DNA of 64,000 bases from Lepisosteus oculatus (GCF_040954835.1 NC_090711.1:2921501-2985500), one strand, 5' to 3'. Shown: positions 12,101-24,835, numbered from the stretch's first letter. Numbers and translations: made by a program. The notes: generated from the sequence alone by a model not told the origin.

Positions 12101-15100
12101 TATAAGGATTTATTTTAAACAAAAGAGAATCGTGCCATCGTGCGCTGATCGTCCTTTTCATGTCGGTATTTTAAGATCTGCCCGATGATCACGCAGTCGG
12201 TCGAGGGCCTGGAGAGACACCTACAGGAGATGAAAGGTACTGCAGCGCCACTGTACTAACAGTAGGGGCGCCACCAGCCCTGGCGTTGTCGAAATCATAC
12301 TCTTGAAACGAATACCGCCAGCAACAGTTTAAAAATAAGACATTTTATGAAAACCGCCTGCGGAGACTGACGCACAGGACGGGACAGACAGAGACGGATG
12401 AAGGCAGAGGAGACGCAGGTGCAGACGGGTCGATTCTGTCGAGAGCATCGTCTCACAGTTGCGATTTCGCTCCTAGTTTCCTTCCAGATCGACCCCTACG
12501 TTCTCATCGAGATTCCCCTCCTCAGCGCCCCCGTGGTAGGAAATTCAGATATGGAGCTGGACTTGAAGGTACGAAGCCCCGTTCCAGCTGGCAACGCCTT
12601 TGCACTTACACATATATGCTGTTCCTGTGCAGCTCGAGCAGGGAGCTGCGTCCGCATGCGTAGGCTGCAAAGGAACAGGTACCCGGGTTTATTCCCTGCT
12701 GAAAAGAGAAGAAAGGAAACAACGTTTCGGCTGTGGAGCCTTCTGCAGGCTACTTCTTCTTCTTCTTCACACCCAAAGAAGGCTCCACAGCCGAAACGTT
12801 GTGTTTCCGCTGTGGAAACACAGCGTGAATCCGAAGGGTCCTGTACCCGAAACTTTCCTTCCCCTGTTTTCAGCAGGCAAGAAACCTTCACTCGTTCCTC
12901 TGTGGGTTGTGTGCACGCTACACAGCGGCGCACCCCTATAAAATAACCCCCCCCCCACTCGGTTCGCAGGGAGAGTTCTACAGCGCTCGCGGGCACCCCG
13001 AGCCCCCGTTCCCGGCCGGCCCGTTCTCGCTGGCCCCCCAGGAGGGGCGCATGCTCGCGCTCGGCCTGTCCGAGTTCTTCTTCAACTCCGCCGCCTTCGC
13101 CTACCTGGCGGCCGGCCTGCTGCAGGTCAACCTCACCGACAGCATGGTGAGTCCACCCCTCCTCCCCCGCCGCCAGCGGCTTTCCATTCGGATTTATTCA
13201 TTTATGTCCAGAGAAAAAAAAGTGTTTTTCATGCGCAGCGGCAGTACGCAGGCAAATCGCACAGGGCCGGCAGACACAGAGACACACACTCACACCAGGG
13301 CCAGTTTCCCCAGAAGCCAATTAACCCCACAAGCACGTCTTTGGACTGTGGGAGGAAACGCAAGCACGCCCGGGAAGAACATGAAAACTCCACACAGACA
13401 GCACCCCAGGGATTTAGTCCAGAGCCCCAGCACGGCTGGGCAGAAATGCTTACCACTGTGCCACACTATCATTTCAAAACATTTGGAACAAAGATCTGAA
13501 AATCCTTCTGAATCCCCTGCACTGAAGAAATTAAGTGCTTAATCGATTAATGATGTCCCAAGCTCTCCCAGTCTTTAGAAATGTAGTTTAATGGGACCAG
13601 AGCTGGGGAGTCCTGTCCTAAAGCACCACCACAGAGGCTGAATTATTTTGAGAGACTGTGGGGGAAAAAACCGGACGCGAGAGATGGGTTGGCACGATCA
13701 GGGTGTCGTGACTGTGCCCGATATCCGTCTTTTACCATTCCAGCTTCCCAAGACGTCTCCAGTGCACCTCAACACCTCCAGCTTCGGGGCCTTCGTCCCT
13801 CAGGTACAGGACCTTTCGGCTTTCCCACGGCTCGGCGACTCCGATTAACGAAGCGATTCGATTAAGCCGAGAAGGGCTGAGCCTAGAGTGAAAACCGGAT
13901 CACGTGCCACTCCAGAACCATGGGTCGGCCTCACTGCCAGTCTGCGGTGAATCGCGTAATGCTGCAGGTCCATGTAATTCTACACGTTAGCTGTAGGGAT
14001 AGAAATGTAATTTTTCCTTGTAAAAAAAAAAATCTGCCTTCATCCAAGGAAGTGCAGCTCCAATGCTCATCCAGTGAGCTCCGGCCTCCATCCCCAGCTC
14101 TGACCTTAATCTCCCGATTGCACGATCCGGCTGGGATGAAGAGTCCTGTTTCTTTAGGTCGGAACCAGTTGCTCATTGTAAAGCCCTGGCAAAAACCCTG
14201 CAGCAGGACCTGTCCCGGCCTTTACCCTTCCTGTTCAGGGTAGTTAGAACGATTCATCCAGCTCGGATGCCCCGTTTACACACCTCCTCCTTGTCACCCA
14301 TCCGAATGGGGGCAGGAACAGCAGACGAGTGCTCTCCTTTCCCCTCCGTCTCCCCACAGCTGCCCAAGATGTTCCCCAACATGCTCATGACCGTCCAGGC
14401 GTTCGCCAGCAGGCCTCCCATGGTCTCCCTCCAGCCCGACAACGTCACCGTGGGCTTGTCAGGGGCAGCCAAGGTCTTCGCCATCCTGCCCAACTCCTCC
14501 CTGGCCCCTCTGTTCACCCTGGAGTCGGTGAGCACCCGCGGGGGACTCTGGGGGGCGCTGGTGAGGCCGGCAGTAACACGGGGCTGGGCCAACCTGTGTG
14601 GTTACTTTCACCCAGAGGAAGAGCAGGGATTCTGCTGCAGCGACCGCGTGATGACCACCCCCTCCGAGCAGCAGGAATGAGGACCTCAAAACGAATTTTT
14701 CACAAATCCCATTTATCCTGGGTTTTTAAATGGATAATTTAACTGTTAACCATCACATTACATCATCGTAAGCCTCTCAAAGGGATGTCCCAATGCTAAG
14801 CTCTCTCCTGCCCATGGCAGGCAGAACGCAGTGGTGTATATTCAGTGCCTGATCCCCCATCAATCTCTTCTCTCTTGAAGGAAGCCAGTCTCGATGCCAA
14901 GGCCTTCATTTCGGACATGAAGCTGACTGGATCTCTGGCTCTGAGGAGGTGAGCGTTACTGCCGCCCCCTGCTGCTTCTTGTGGAGAGCCGATACACAGA
15001 GAAAAGCTGGGGCCACTGCCTGTCCTGTAGGCTCTATACAATAACATATAACATATAACAATAACACAATAATAATGTCATGTAACGAGTAAATACATTT

Positions 15101-18044
15101 TCACAACACCAGCCGTAGCTATAGAACGCACAGTTTGAAAAATGCTGGGGATATTTGTGTGTTTATGTTTTTTGGGTACAAATTGAAAAGGTTTATAAAT
15201 GTTGCAATTTAATCTCATGGAGCGCTGTAGACATGAGGCTACATAAAGCCAGATTCAAAGGAAGTGTGATCTTGAAATCTTTAGAAGCTGTACAGTATGT
15301 CGGGTCTGAAAGATGATCGGTCTAGAATTCTTAGGTCCCGTTCCGTCCACAACACCCCAAGCCCATCTTTCTACAAATCCACCTAGTGAAGAAATTGGCA
15401 AATCACTTAGGGATTTTCTTTTTGTATGATGCAGAAGTACAGTTAATGTTAGTGTTTGCAAATTCTATGCAAGATGTGTTAAGGTACTTATAGCATCTGT
15501 CTTTTCTCCGGCAGTTTGACTCTGACCCTGACGGCCAGCGAGGTGGGAGAGTTCCAGGTATGACATTCCATCCAAGCCTCAACCGTCGCAGAGAACATAC
15601 TGAACAGTGCTTTCCTGCCCTGATCATATTGTACACGGACTGCGACGACCGATTAAATACAATGATTGCAATGTTGAGAGAGGATGTTGTTGCAGAAGGT
15701 CCCTGAACAATCTGTTGCAAATCTGCTAACGACAGCTGAGCCCACGACTGCTCATCACACTGTTGTTGTTTTGCAGACCACACCCCTGGAAAACCTGTTG
15801 AAAATGGAGGTGCAAGCGATTGTGCTGCCCAAAGTGAATGGTAGGTGCACTGACTGCCCATCACCCCCCCCAACAGCCAACTTGGAAAAAACTATTCTTG
15901 CATAAGGAACATGCAGCAATTCTGCACGAGCACAGGGCCTGGTGCAGGAGTCTGCTACCAAATTCTTGGAGAGTCACAGCTCACCTAGTCTTACCATCTA
16001 GGTTATGCCTAGATTTCCCCTCTCAACTCAAAGGATTGATCAACTTACTTGAGCCAGTAGTGTTCCCAGTTTAGCTCAGTCCTTCCATGAGGGACAAATG
16101 TCATTCAGCCAGACTTCTAAGTTATTTGATTTAACTGCCTGCTTAGCTAATCAATCAAATTGTTCCAAGCCCTCAAAAATTAAAGCATAAAAGTTACCTA
16201 TTAAACTATGCTATGTCAGAGTTCTCCAGGACCAGGGTTGGCGAACCTAAAGCCAGGGTCTTCAGCCCTGGTCCCAGTTAAGTTGCTCTCACTGATCACC
16301 TGTTAGAGATTAGAAACATTTAAAAAATTGATCAATAGGAAAGTAATGTTTCAATGAAGGAACATCCTTCCAGGAGGGATGAATGATTTGATCACCTCTT
16401 TACCTGATCGTCGTGAACCTGGTTCAGGCCTTTAGAAATGGAGGATTTAAAGAGGACCCGGACCTCTCCCGGACCGTGGTTGGAGACCCCGGTGCTGGGG
16501 CACTCGAACATTATACCATGGTTCTGCTGTTGAAACACTTTAGTAATTCTTCAGTTATAATTATAGGGACACCGTAAAAATCACTTGCTAGCAAACCACC
16601 CAAAATTTGATCTAAAAAGAATGCAGAGTGTCTCACGTTTCAGGGCTTGTCACTCTCATCTAAAACTTTTATATGAAAGAAGAACCTTTGGTACTCAGTC
16701 TCGTGAAAGAAAGTCTCCTAATTATAGAGCAGGTTACTATAAAATTACAATTTTCAGACAATGGCATCTACACACACACATACCAGGTGTTTGCTGTGGT
16801 CACATGTTGAGTTTTCTTTGTGGGTTTAATTGTTGCTCAGCTAAGTCAAACCATTATTTTTGTGCTTTGTGCTATTTCAGAAAAACTGAAGGCTGGATTC
16901 CCCATCCCTGCCATCTATAACATCAGTTGTGTCAATCCTGTACTTAAGGTCAACCAGGTCAGTACCAAGCGAGTAGGAGTTCGGTAAGCAGTACGCAATG
17001 CTGTTCACTCTGTTGAACATCACCTTAACCAGGGGACCTACCTGCTGCTTAAAAGCTAGTTGAGAAGTGTCAGGCTGGCTCCACTGAGCTGGTCTCCGCT
17101 TACAAACTAATCGGTAGAATTGAACCATGTACTGCACTGCTACCACCAATACCAAGCGTACACCTTAATTGCCAGACGGCTCTTCCTGTTATGTTTGCCA
17201 TGTCCCACCCAAAATCACTTGCTGGGAATGGTTTCTAACATTACATGAGCCTTAATTCCACCACCTACCACCAAGGCAGAACAGTCTGTTGCCTGAAAGT
17301 TTAGGCCCCCGTTCACACACCTGGCTACAGGACACATCCAGGGGGCGGAGAAAGAATGGGGTGGACAGGCCAGGGCCAAGCTACACCACTACTATGAGAT
17401 CACTTGATTAGCCCTATACAATTTCTTGCATTAGGAACTTGTCTTTTCACAAACCCCAGCTTGCTCTCCCTGAGACACACAGACAGGGAGAGAGAAGCCT
17501 GGGGTCAGCCATTGTACACCACCCCTGGAGCAGTTGGGGTTAAGGGCCTTGCTGAGGGGCCCAAGGGAGTAGGAGGCCTCTGCCAGCTGCAGGATTTGAA
17601 CCGGCAACCTTCCAGCCACAGAGCCACCACTCCACCCAGTGCTGGTATAATAGCACCATTGTTGCCACTCTCTCCTATAGTTTTTTGACCTATTTTATTA
17701 AATATCCTTACATTTTTAGCACTTTTTCAGGACACTCCACTCAAAGCACTTTACAGGTAATGGGGAATCCCACTACCACCACTAATGTGTAGTCCCACCT
17801 GGATAATGACCCTTTCTGAGCTAGTTTAAATTAAATGTCCTGCTCCCCACCAGATCAATTCATCTCAAAAGTGATGCTTTAAAGGTGAAAAAAGTCCCAT
17901 TTACAGCATTTTCCATCTTACAACCCTGCATTTAGTAAAGACAGGATCAAGTGCAGTGTGTTGCCCACCAGAATCAGAATTAAAGAGATGTTCTTCCCTC
18001 AGGGTTTTGTGACTATTGCCACCGACGCCCAGTATTCTTCATGA
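9101..18044 (+). CDS. bpi: Bactericidal/permeability-increasing protein (BPI/LBP family)
   Basis: A secreted lipid-binding protein of the BPI/LBP/PLTP/CETP family, expected to bind bacterial lipopolysaccharide in innate defence. Fifteen exons read in phase: 9101-9209, 9846-9960, 10670-10798, 11171-11326, 11796-11847, 12176-12236, 12477-12568, 12970-13146, 13744-13803, 14360-14527, 14881-14948, 15515-15557, 15777-15840, 16881-16957 and 18003-18044. They give 470 aa, the usual family length. Residues 1 to about 20 (MWKSLLVLLAIAQRAPGALG) form a signal peptide, which fixes the start. The barrel-bridging cysteines are C154 (SMCDS) and C189 (ICPMI). The C-terminal barrel includes LGLSEFFFNSAAFAY and VFAILPNSSLAPLF. 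Exon 7 begins 14 bases before a decoy CAG; the upstream acceptor is needed to keep frame (MKVSFQID). A foldback repeat and a solo LTR sit in introns. Fish usually have one BPI/LBP gene, so the symbol stands for the pre-split ancestor rather than BPI versus LBP. It ends about 0.5 kb from the converging AURKA 3' end. I found no clear AATAAA downstream. Confidence 0.93.
10031..10360. mobile_element. Solo LTR (probable Gypsy-type or other LTR element)
   Basis: A 330-bp unit begins tgtcacg and ends cgtgaca, giving the TG...CA ends with short inverted repeats expected of an LTR. The five bases cccgc occur directly on both sides (10,026-10,030 and 10,361-10,365), a typical 5-bp target-site duplication. 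A TATA-like gctatatatt lies inside. No internal or coding part remains, so this is a solo LTR fossil in BPI intron 2. The intact duplication suggests moderate rather than very old age. The family assignment is uncertain. Confidence 0.7.
12641..12903. repeat. Foldback repeat, copy 2 (BPI intron 7)
   Basis: Nested inverted repeats. The inner arms are caacgtttcggctgtggagc (from 12,720) and gctccacagccgaaacgttg (12,782-12,801). The outer arms are ggtttattccctgctgaaaa (from 12,686) and cccctgttttcagcaggcaa (from 12,861). The head gggagctgcgtccgcatgcg matches copy 1. It lies between BPI exons 7 and 8. Confidence 0.75.
13225..13465 (+). repeat. Partial copy of the dispersed repeat
   Basis: It shares cagggccagtt, a stretch close to ctttggactgtgggaggaaa, aaaactccacacagacagca and ttaccactgtgcca with the copy at 8,520-8,915. 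It lies in BPI intron 8. Here the internal CA tract is short and interrupted, consistent with an older copy. Confidence 0.65.
17440..17645 (+). repeat. Dispersed repeat (tRNA-like SINE or similar)
   Basis: It contains agccattgtacaccacccct, ggagcagttggggttaaggg and ggatttgaaccggcaacctt, followed by cagccacagagccaccac. This is a common fish repeat whose ggatttgaacc block resembles a tRNA T-loop or B-box. A reverse-oriented relative lies at about 46,594-46,765. It sits in the last BPI intron. The class is not certain. Confidence 0.6.
17730..17845 (-). repeat. SINE tail fragment
   Basis: Read on the minus strand this matches the 3' half of the 5S-derived SINE at 51,722-52,292: ccattacctgtaaagtgctt followed by tgagtggagtgtcc. 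No 5S head is visible, so it is a truncated copy. Confidence 0.6.
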
Positions 18045-18550
18045 GCAAGACCCTGCCAAGACCCAGTACAGGAACAAGTCCCCTTGCTGAGCTGCATCAA
18101 CTGCTTTGTAATGCATCTGGGGTCAATCATGAACCGGAATGATGCAATTTGTCGTTGGAGGAAGCCGAGCTTGAGTCAGTATAGCTGCAGGGTTTGACTG
18201 GAACAAGAATGATAAAACTAGCGCACAAATTCAGAACACGTTTCACCTGTAGTAAAATTAACCGCTATGGCATCGATACAAATTGTATTAGAATACAAAT
18301 CAATTTTACAGCAAAAACAATCAGCCAATTCAGCTTTCTGACAAAATGTGGAGTTTCGTTGTACCATGCAAAACTGACATTAAAAACAGTAAATGAGTGC
18401 TATGATGTACAAATGGTGTTGATCATTTTGTATTCTGAATACAGTCCTTGCAAGATTACGAACTCTCCATTCATCAGCTCTGTGAGCACTGGCTTGGGCA
18501 AAAGGTTTGTACTCATTCCATCCCCAATACAGGCAGACCAGGTTTGTCAC

Positions 18551-18556
18551 TTTATT
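18551..18556 (-). terminator. AURKA polyadenylation signal
   Basis: AATAAA on the minus strand, about 480 bases past the AURKA stop codon, is the first canonical signal downstream. It gives a 3' UTR of roughly half a kilobase that ends about 0.5 kb from the end of BPI. Confidence 0.6.
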
Positions 18557-19032
18557 TTTCAAATAGTGATTTAATACAGTTTCCAAGTTTCAAAGACATT
18601 CGACACATAATCATTTAAAAAACAGCTAAATATGTACAAAAACAAGTAAATCTGTGGCGCAGGGCCACAGCCTCAGTCGAAGGCCGACGATCTTGGATCT
18701 TGTGGAACCCAAGGCTGGTCATAAATAAGACTAACACCAGGTGGTCATGTGGTTTTACACACCTCCACCCACAGCGCACTGAGAAGTGTGAAGTATCAGA
18801 TGCAACAAGAACAGTCGAGTGAAGATCGCATGAAGGAACTCCCCTTTGTTAAGCCCTCGGTCACAAGTCTTGATTACTTCCCTTTAAAATGTCTGTCCAG
18901 GCCAAAGCCCCCCCCCCACCAAGGAGGAAGCTCTCTGCAGCGTGTGTCCTCCATCAAAGCGTGAGTCTCCTCTGGGGGTACAGCCATGCCCTGCTCCAGG
19001 CGAGGGGGGAGGAGGGGGGGGGCGGCATGTTC

Positions 19033-22000
19033 TCATTGGCCAGGATCGGCACTGGGAATCTCAAAAGTGGGGCGCTTGGTGGAGTTCTCCGTCACCCAGG
19101 GGTGGGTGAGCACGCCCTGCAGCGGCAGTCTCTGTATGGGGTTGTGCTTCAGCAGCTTGTTGATCAAGTCCCTGCTCCCCTCGCTGACGAACGCTGGGTA
19201 ACTGAACTCCACCTGAGATAGAGAGATAGAGAGATAGAGAGATAGAGAGATAGAGAGATAGAGAGATAGAGAGATAGAGAGATAGAGAGATAGAGAGATA
19301 GTCCCAGCAGGGGGACAGGCCGGTTAAGAGAAGCACGGGGAATTCGACTTCACAAAAAGCAACAGACTTTTTTTTTTAAAATGCATCCATTATGAAGAGG
19401 GTTGGAGAGCATGTCCAGTTTGTATCCCATGGTTATGCAATAGGTGCTGATTTACAGCATGCAACAGGGTACAAGGAGCACGAGTCAAGCATGAGGTTCG
19501 GAAGATAAAAATACTAAGAGGACATGGGTTTGTGGCAGATGTTTAAAATAACTCCCACGATCTGAGCTTCCCGTTTTGTTTTTTTGAGGCTGTGCTCTCA
19601 CTTGCAAACCTAACTTCCACATTTTACCCATCAGGTACTTGGCTCAAATTAAAATCCCAAGACAAACACCCCCCCTGCCCCCCCCCCCGCCCCCGCAGCT
19701 CCAGGGGGAACCTCTCACCCTTGAGATCTTGCGGTACGTCTCCTGGTGGCTGCTGGTCTCGAAAGGCGGCTTGCCCACCAGGAACTCGTAGCACAGCACG
19801 CCCAGGCTCCACAGGTCCACCTTCTCGTCGTGCGTCCGCCCCTCGATCATCTCGGGGGGCAGGTAGTCCAGCGTCCCGCACAGCGTCGACCGCCTGCTCG
19901 ACACAGACAGCTGGTCAAGGCCAACAGCAGGCCCTTCTGGGGAGCCTGCTAGAGAATCGGCTTTAAAATGGTCGTTTCAGATAACTACAGAACCAGACCG
20001 TTCAAGTCTTCAGGGAGGTATTTGACTGAACTAGTCTATGGGTATTGTTGCAGTGAAAGTGCATAATTATGCTTCTATGCAACCAGCTGAGTGCAGGGAT
20101 GGAAATCTCCATGATCAACTATGTTGTAACACACAAGCTAAACCTCAACACTAACTGAATAGTCAACTTAATACCTTTGGCAGTTTAGCACTTATCATCC
20201 CATTCACACAGCTGTGTTCAAACAAAGATGGGCGGTCGAATGTCTGGCCATTAACCTACTCCACCGTAAGCCCCCTGCAGTGCACGTACAGCCCGGAGAC
20301 CAGGGCAGGCAGTGGGGTACCTGGAGGAAGGGGCGTGCACAGACCACCCAAAGTCTGCGATCTTCAGCTCCCCGTTGGCGCCAAGCAGCAGGTTCTCCGG
20401 CTTGATGTCCCTGTGGATCACCTTCTTGGAGTGACAGTAATGGAGGGCATCGGCCAGTTCCGTGATGTACTGCAAGCAGGCAAAAACAATTACCGGGTGT
20501 GCCTAGAATATCTTCTAAAGGCATCATCTTCATGACGGAGCTTAAATGATGAAACATTTTTCTTCGCTTTTAAGTGAAAGGATGTGAACCTAGAATGAAG
20601 ACCAGCGGGCTGTGGGAGTGTGGGAAAAGCCACAAGCCCCAGGTCTTTAATCATAGTTAAAACAGGGGATGCATGCACATTCACTTTGCATGTGCCTGGG
20701 AGATTACCAAAGGGCTGCAAACGCACAACGCTAAGTTACAAGCAAGTGAATCGGAAGCAACTGACTGACTGAAGCATGCCGACCCAGGGCTCCTTTCAAG
20801 CACCAGGTGGAGGAGGTCCTTAAATGGGTTGGGCAAACGCCAACGAGCAAGCCAGGTAGGACGAATGGTGCCCTCTTGCTCACAGCTGCTCAATGTTAAT
20901 AAGTGTAGCAATTGACTTCTAACTTCTGGCCCTTAGCCCCGTCACAGGGGGGGGCTGCACACTTAAAAGATCAGGCGACGGCCCCGGTGGAGATTCTCGG
21001 AGGCCCCCCAGGGGAGAGCGGGCGGGCGAGCGGACCGCCGGGGGCTCACCGTGGCGCTGCGCTGGTCGTCGAAGCGCGTGCAGCGCTGCAGCTCGCTGTA
21101 CAGCTCGCCCTTGGGCGCGTACTCCAGGATGAGGTAGACGCGCGACGAGTCGTGGAAGTACCCGTACAGGCGCAGGATGTTGGGGTGCCTGGTGGAGGGG
21201 GAGACAGGGGGTGAAAGTCAATCCACGTTTTTACACAGATGAGGAGAAGCGCAGGGTGAATAGCAGCATCTTCATATCTACATGAAGAAACAGCACTGAT
21301 TGCTCTGAACTGTCGCATCCACATTCATTCTTTCGAATTGTTTTTCAGTTTTTACTTTGCAGCACATCTCCCTGTAACTGCAACTAGCAGACCTCTGATG
21401 CAGATATGGCCTCTTCGCTAGATTCAAATGCACCAATACATCCATAGCCCTCTGGGTACAGGATGGTGATCTTGATTAATTATGAATGTACAGCATCGCC
21501 AAACTGATAAAATACCAGCAATTACTTTCAACCGGAAAATACGCAACTATACACGTCAGTTGGTCAGGTTGGGTTATTAACCCCAGAGGGTGTCAAATGT
21601 TGATAGTGCTTGAGACCATCGAGGAAAAGCAGAGGATCAAATCTTAAGAGAAAGGCAGCTTACCTCATTAGATTTCTAGTACATCTATGAAAATGATTCA
21701 GCTTAAGGGGCATCAAGCGACCAAAAACGACGACACTTCCCTGCACTCAACTGCCCTCCACTCTCCACATGGGAATGTTGAGAAGCTCGTGAACAGGGCG
21801 TCTCCCCACGGCGGGAGGGGAGGCCCAAGGAGCCTGCAGGAGGTGTACCTGAGGTGCGACTGGATCTCCACCTCCCTGCGCAGCTGGTGCTCCACGCCCG
21901 CCTTCTCCAGCTGCTTCTTGAAGAGCACCTTCAGGGCCAGGATGAACATGGACTGCCGCTCCCTCGCCAGGTACACGTTCCCGAACTTGCCCTTTCCCAG

Positions 22001-23886
22001 CGGCCGGCCGATGTCGAAGTTCTCCAGGCTCCAGCGCTTCCTGAGGAAGAAGGAACGGGATTCAGGAAGTTTTCCCATTAGATAAATATGAGAAGTGGCT
22101 TAGAAAAAAAACAATTTCTCCTGATCTAGGTTTAGTGTCCCCCCCTTCACATGCAAGACGAGCAGTAGCACCAGGAGCAAAGTAAAGAAATCGATTCTAA
22201 TTGCTGGCTTGAGAAAAGGACAATGCATTTTTTTTTAATACGGAAAATGTGACCCCCAAGAGTTCAATTCCTGGTTCTTACTTAGAGTTAGAGTTGACAG
22301 AGTTCATAGATCCAGTGGCCACAGCTTTATCTGCACAAGAAAAAGGACAATTACTACAGGGACATTCTTGAACATTAGTGTAAAAGAACATTTGACTTTG
22401 TGTGCAGATCCTTCATGTATCCAAGATATTTCCTTTATTGACATGTGCCTGTGCTGATCTAGAGCTCGTTCTCCTGCCTCTCTATGCCCAACGGCCAACA
22501 GGTCTTGACTTGAGTCCCCGATGTCTCAGACTGGACACTCCTCGCTCCAGCACATCGAAATAAGTGAACTGCAAGTACCGGGGAGCTCTGAAGACCGCTG
22601 CTTATTCTGAAAGTTACCAGTAATGCTCTATTTCAGCTATCCCAGAGCTCATGTTCCGTCAGCCCTCCCTCAGACAGGCCCAAGCCCAGCAGTGTCACAC
22701 CGCAGACTGGGGAAAGCAGGGCTGCCCACCTGCAGTTTTCTCCTGCGCGGGCGGCTCCACAGGGGCAGGAGCGGAGGAGGAGGAGGTGGTCCGGCCCCGA
22801 GCGGGCGGGGGGGTGTTCTCGCGGGAGGCCTGCGAGGCCTCGATGCGCAGGGCCGGAGGCTGGGGCAGCTTCTGCGGCCCGGCGGGGCGCTGGACGCGCT
22901 GCGGCCCGTTGGAGACGCCCAGGGCCCGCTGGGAGGACGTGGACACACCCGCCTGCTTGTTCTGGGACACGGGGACCCGTTTAGGGCCGTCGCTGTTGAG
23001 CTGCTAACACATGGGGAGAGGAGAGTCAGGGACCACACTTCACACTGCAGGTAGCCTTAATCTACAACACTCCAGAACTCCTGCCCAGTGCAGTTTCAAA
23101 ACACCAAGCTTTCCTTGGAATGAAAGAAAACAGACATATTATAGAAAGCTTGGAAGAGCTAACTTTAGTGAAACATGGGAAATGAGCCACAGTTTCCTAA
23201 GCTTTGGTTCTGTGTCACAGCAGAAACAACTGTCACCTAAGGAGATCAGACTAGAGAGGTAAGGCGTTTGCACACCAGCCGGTTTTCATTCCATCCCACT
23301 GTAATTAGATAATCACAGCCCTACCTGATCTAATGCTAATGAGCTGCTTCCGGTGAATATTTGCATTGTGTTTTTAGTTAGGGATTTTCTCTCACCTACA
23401 AAGTACAACAGTTAAAGCTCCAGCATGTGTAAGACCCGGGAACAAACAGATCACATTAATCTTATTATTAAGCGAATGAAGGGTTTGATTGTGTGACTAA
23501 GGGCTCGGCTGGAACACAAACCTGCAGGTCACCAGGACCAGGAACCACCGGACCAATTGCAAGCACTGATCAGAACTTTTTCCCCCCCTGAGAATCGGTT
23601 TTTCATGGTTATACCCAAGACAAAAGATCCCCCGTGTGGGTGGAGGGGATAACTGTGTGCAAGCGGAAATTATCCCTGCATTTGCGCCCTCCCGAGGAGC
23701 ACACGTGATCTTTGGCCCCTCTGCAGCACGGGCATTCAGAAACTAAACGATCAGGAATTCGGAAGTGGGTACGAGTCTCCCCCTAGCGGCGATCCCGGGA
23801 GGCGCACGGCGGCTCTCACACCGGCGACAGCTTACTTTCGCAGTCGCAGGACACTGCGACCTCCTCGCCGTCTTGGCCGCATCCAT
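19033..23886 (-). CDS. aurka: Aurora kinase A
   Basis: A mitotic serine/threonine kinase acting at centrosomes and on spindle microtubules, activated by TPX2. Eight coding exons read in phase on the minus strand: 23836-23886, 22730-23000, 22282-22330, 21849-22040, 21050-21188, 20321-20469, 19719-19893 and 19033-19212. They give 401 aa, against 403 in human. The N-terminal 125 residues are low-complexity, with only GPKRV-type conservation. The kinase domain then shows the glycine loop GKGKFG, ATP lysine K161 (ALKVLF), catalytic HRD D255, DFG D273, and activation-loop T287 in [12 protein letters not shown]197 in LRLYGYFHD is the glycine that distinguishes Aurora A (TPX2-binding) from Aurora B/C, which carry asparagine there. 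The first coding exon has an acceptor 6 bases upstream of the ATG, so there is at least one noncoding 5' exon. The last exon's acceptor uses a (CTCTAT)-type microsatellite as its pyrimidine tract. Confidence 0.95.
19213..19300 (-). repeat. (GATAGA)n microsatellite abutting an AURKA splice acceptor
   Basis: About 88 bases of gatagagagatagagagata-type repeat on the plus strand. On the AURKA strand this is an almost pure CTCTCTAT pyrimidine-rich array running straight into the CTCAG acceptor of the final exon at 19,212. Confidence 0.9.
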
Positions 23887-24751
23887 GGATCACTGGAGAA
23901 AGGAGCGATGAAGGAAAGAGAGATGTTCAAACTCTTATACGCGTTCTTAATTAAAACAAGACGAGTTACGCTAATAAAGTCGACTGTCTCCTTTAAAAAT
24001 ACACGACTAAGGGATCTAGAATACAAACCAGCATACCCAATTTATTTTAAAAATAAAACACGATCGCCACCACAACTAAAAATCCCAGGGCGACACACCT
24101 GCAGATAATCTTCACGATTTTAATCGACGTCTGAAAGGCGTCCCGCTGCAGATAAGCGAATTCGGCTAGTTCGCTGTTCAAGACGCATCGTTTGGTGTAT
24201 AAACGCGTCTCCTATGGCGACGTGGAAACCGTACGCATTTTTCTGAACCTTTTTCCCCAAAGCCTGAATGGACACGACACTGCCACCTCCGTTTCACTCA
24301 CGGTTTTGTTACACATACAGCTGAAAAATATTTGATTAGCAACTACATTTCTCCACAAAAGATACATATCCCACGCCGGACCGGAAACAATAACAAGCAC
24401 ATTATTTACATATACCAAGACTTCTAAGCCACAACTGGTTGACATATGATCATGATAGATGACAGATGATCACGATAAAACGAAAAAAGGCCACGTTAGT
24501 ATCAGAAGCGCTCTCACGTACCGCTTTTAGCTACTTGTTCAGGCCGAACGACGGATTTTCGTGTCTCCTTTTCCTCGCACACCCGAAACGCGCTTTCTGC
24601 CCCGTCTCTGTATTTTAAATCCTTTCAGGTACGTTACCAGGCGAATCCGAGAATTAGAAGAGCTTATTTTCAGCTTTAACCCACAGTTTTTTTGCCGAGC
24701 CAGCCCGCAGGCCGCAATGCTCCTATCGCACGTCACTACAATCTGTTTAAA

Positions 24752-24835
24752 TTCAAATCTCCCTCTTTTAACTACCTTTAAACCTTCCCCGCGTCTGATT
24801 GGCCGAGATCAAACCACGCCCCTGCTCCCCATTGG
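24752..24835 (-). promoter_or_regulatory. AURKA promoter with paired CCAAT boxes and a CHR-like site
   Basis: On the AURKA strand two CCAAT boxes (complements of attgg at 24,831-24,835 and 24,798-24,802) are 33 bases apart. A TTTGAA cell-cycle homology region follows at 24,757-24,752, about 40 bases further toward the gene. This CCAAT-pair plus CHR layout is the known NF-Y/DREAM-MMB design of G2/M genes. There is no TATA box. Transcription would start near 24,700, with a noncoding first exon possibly ending near 24,640. Confidence 0.6.

Noticed and set aside
19033-23886. Aurora B rather than Aurora A
   Set aside because: GELY and RLPL stretches resemble Aurora B, but the glycine in LRLYGYFHD, the [13 protein letters not shown] loop and overall length indicate Aurora A.
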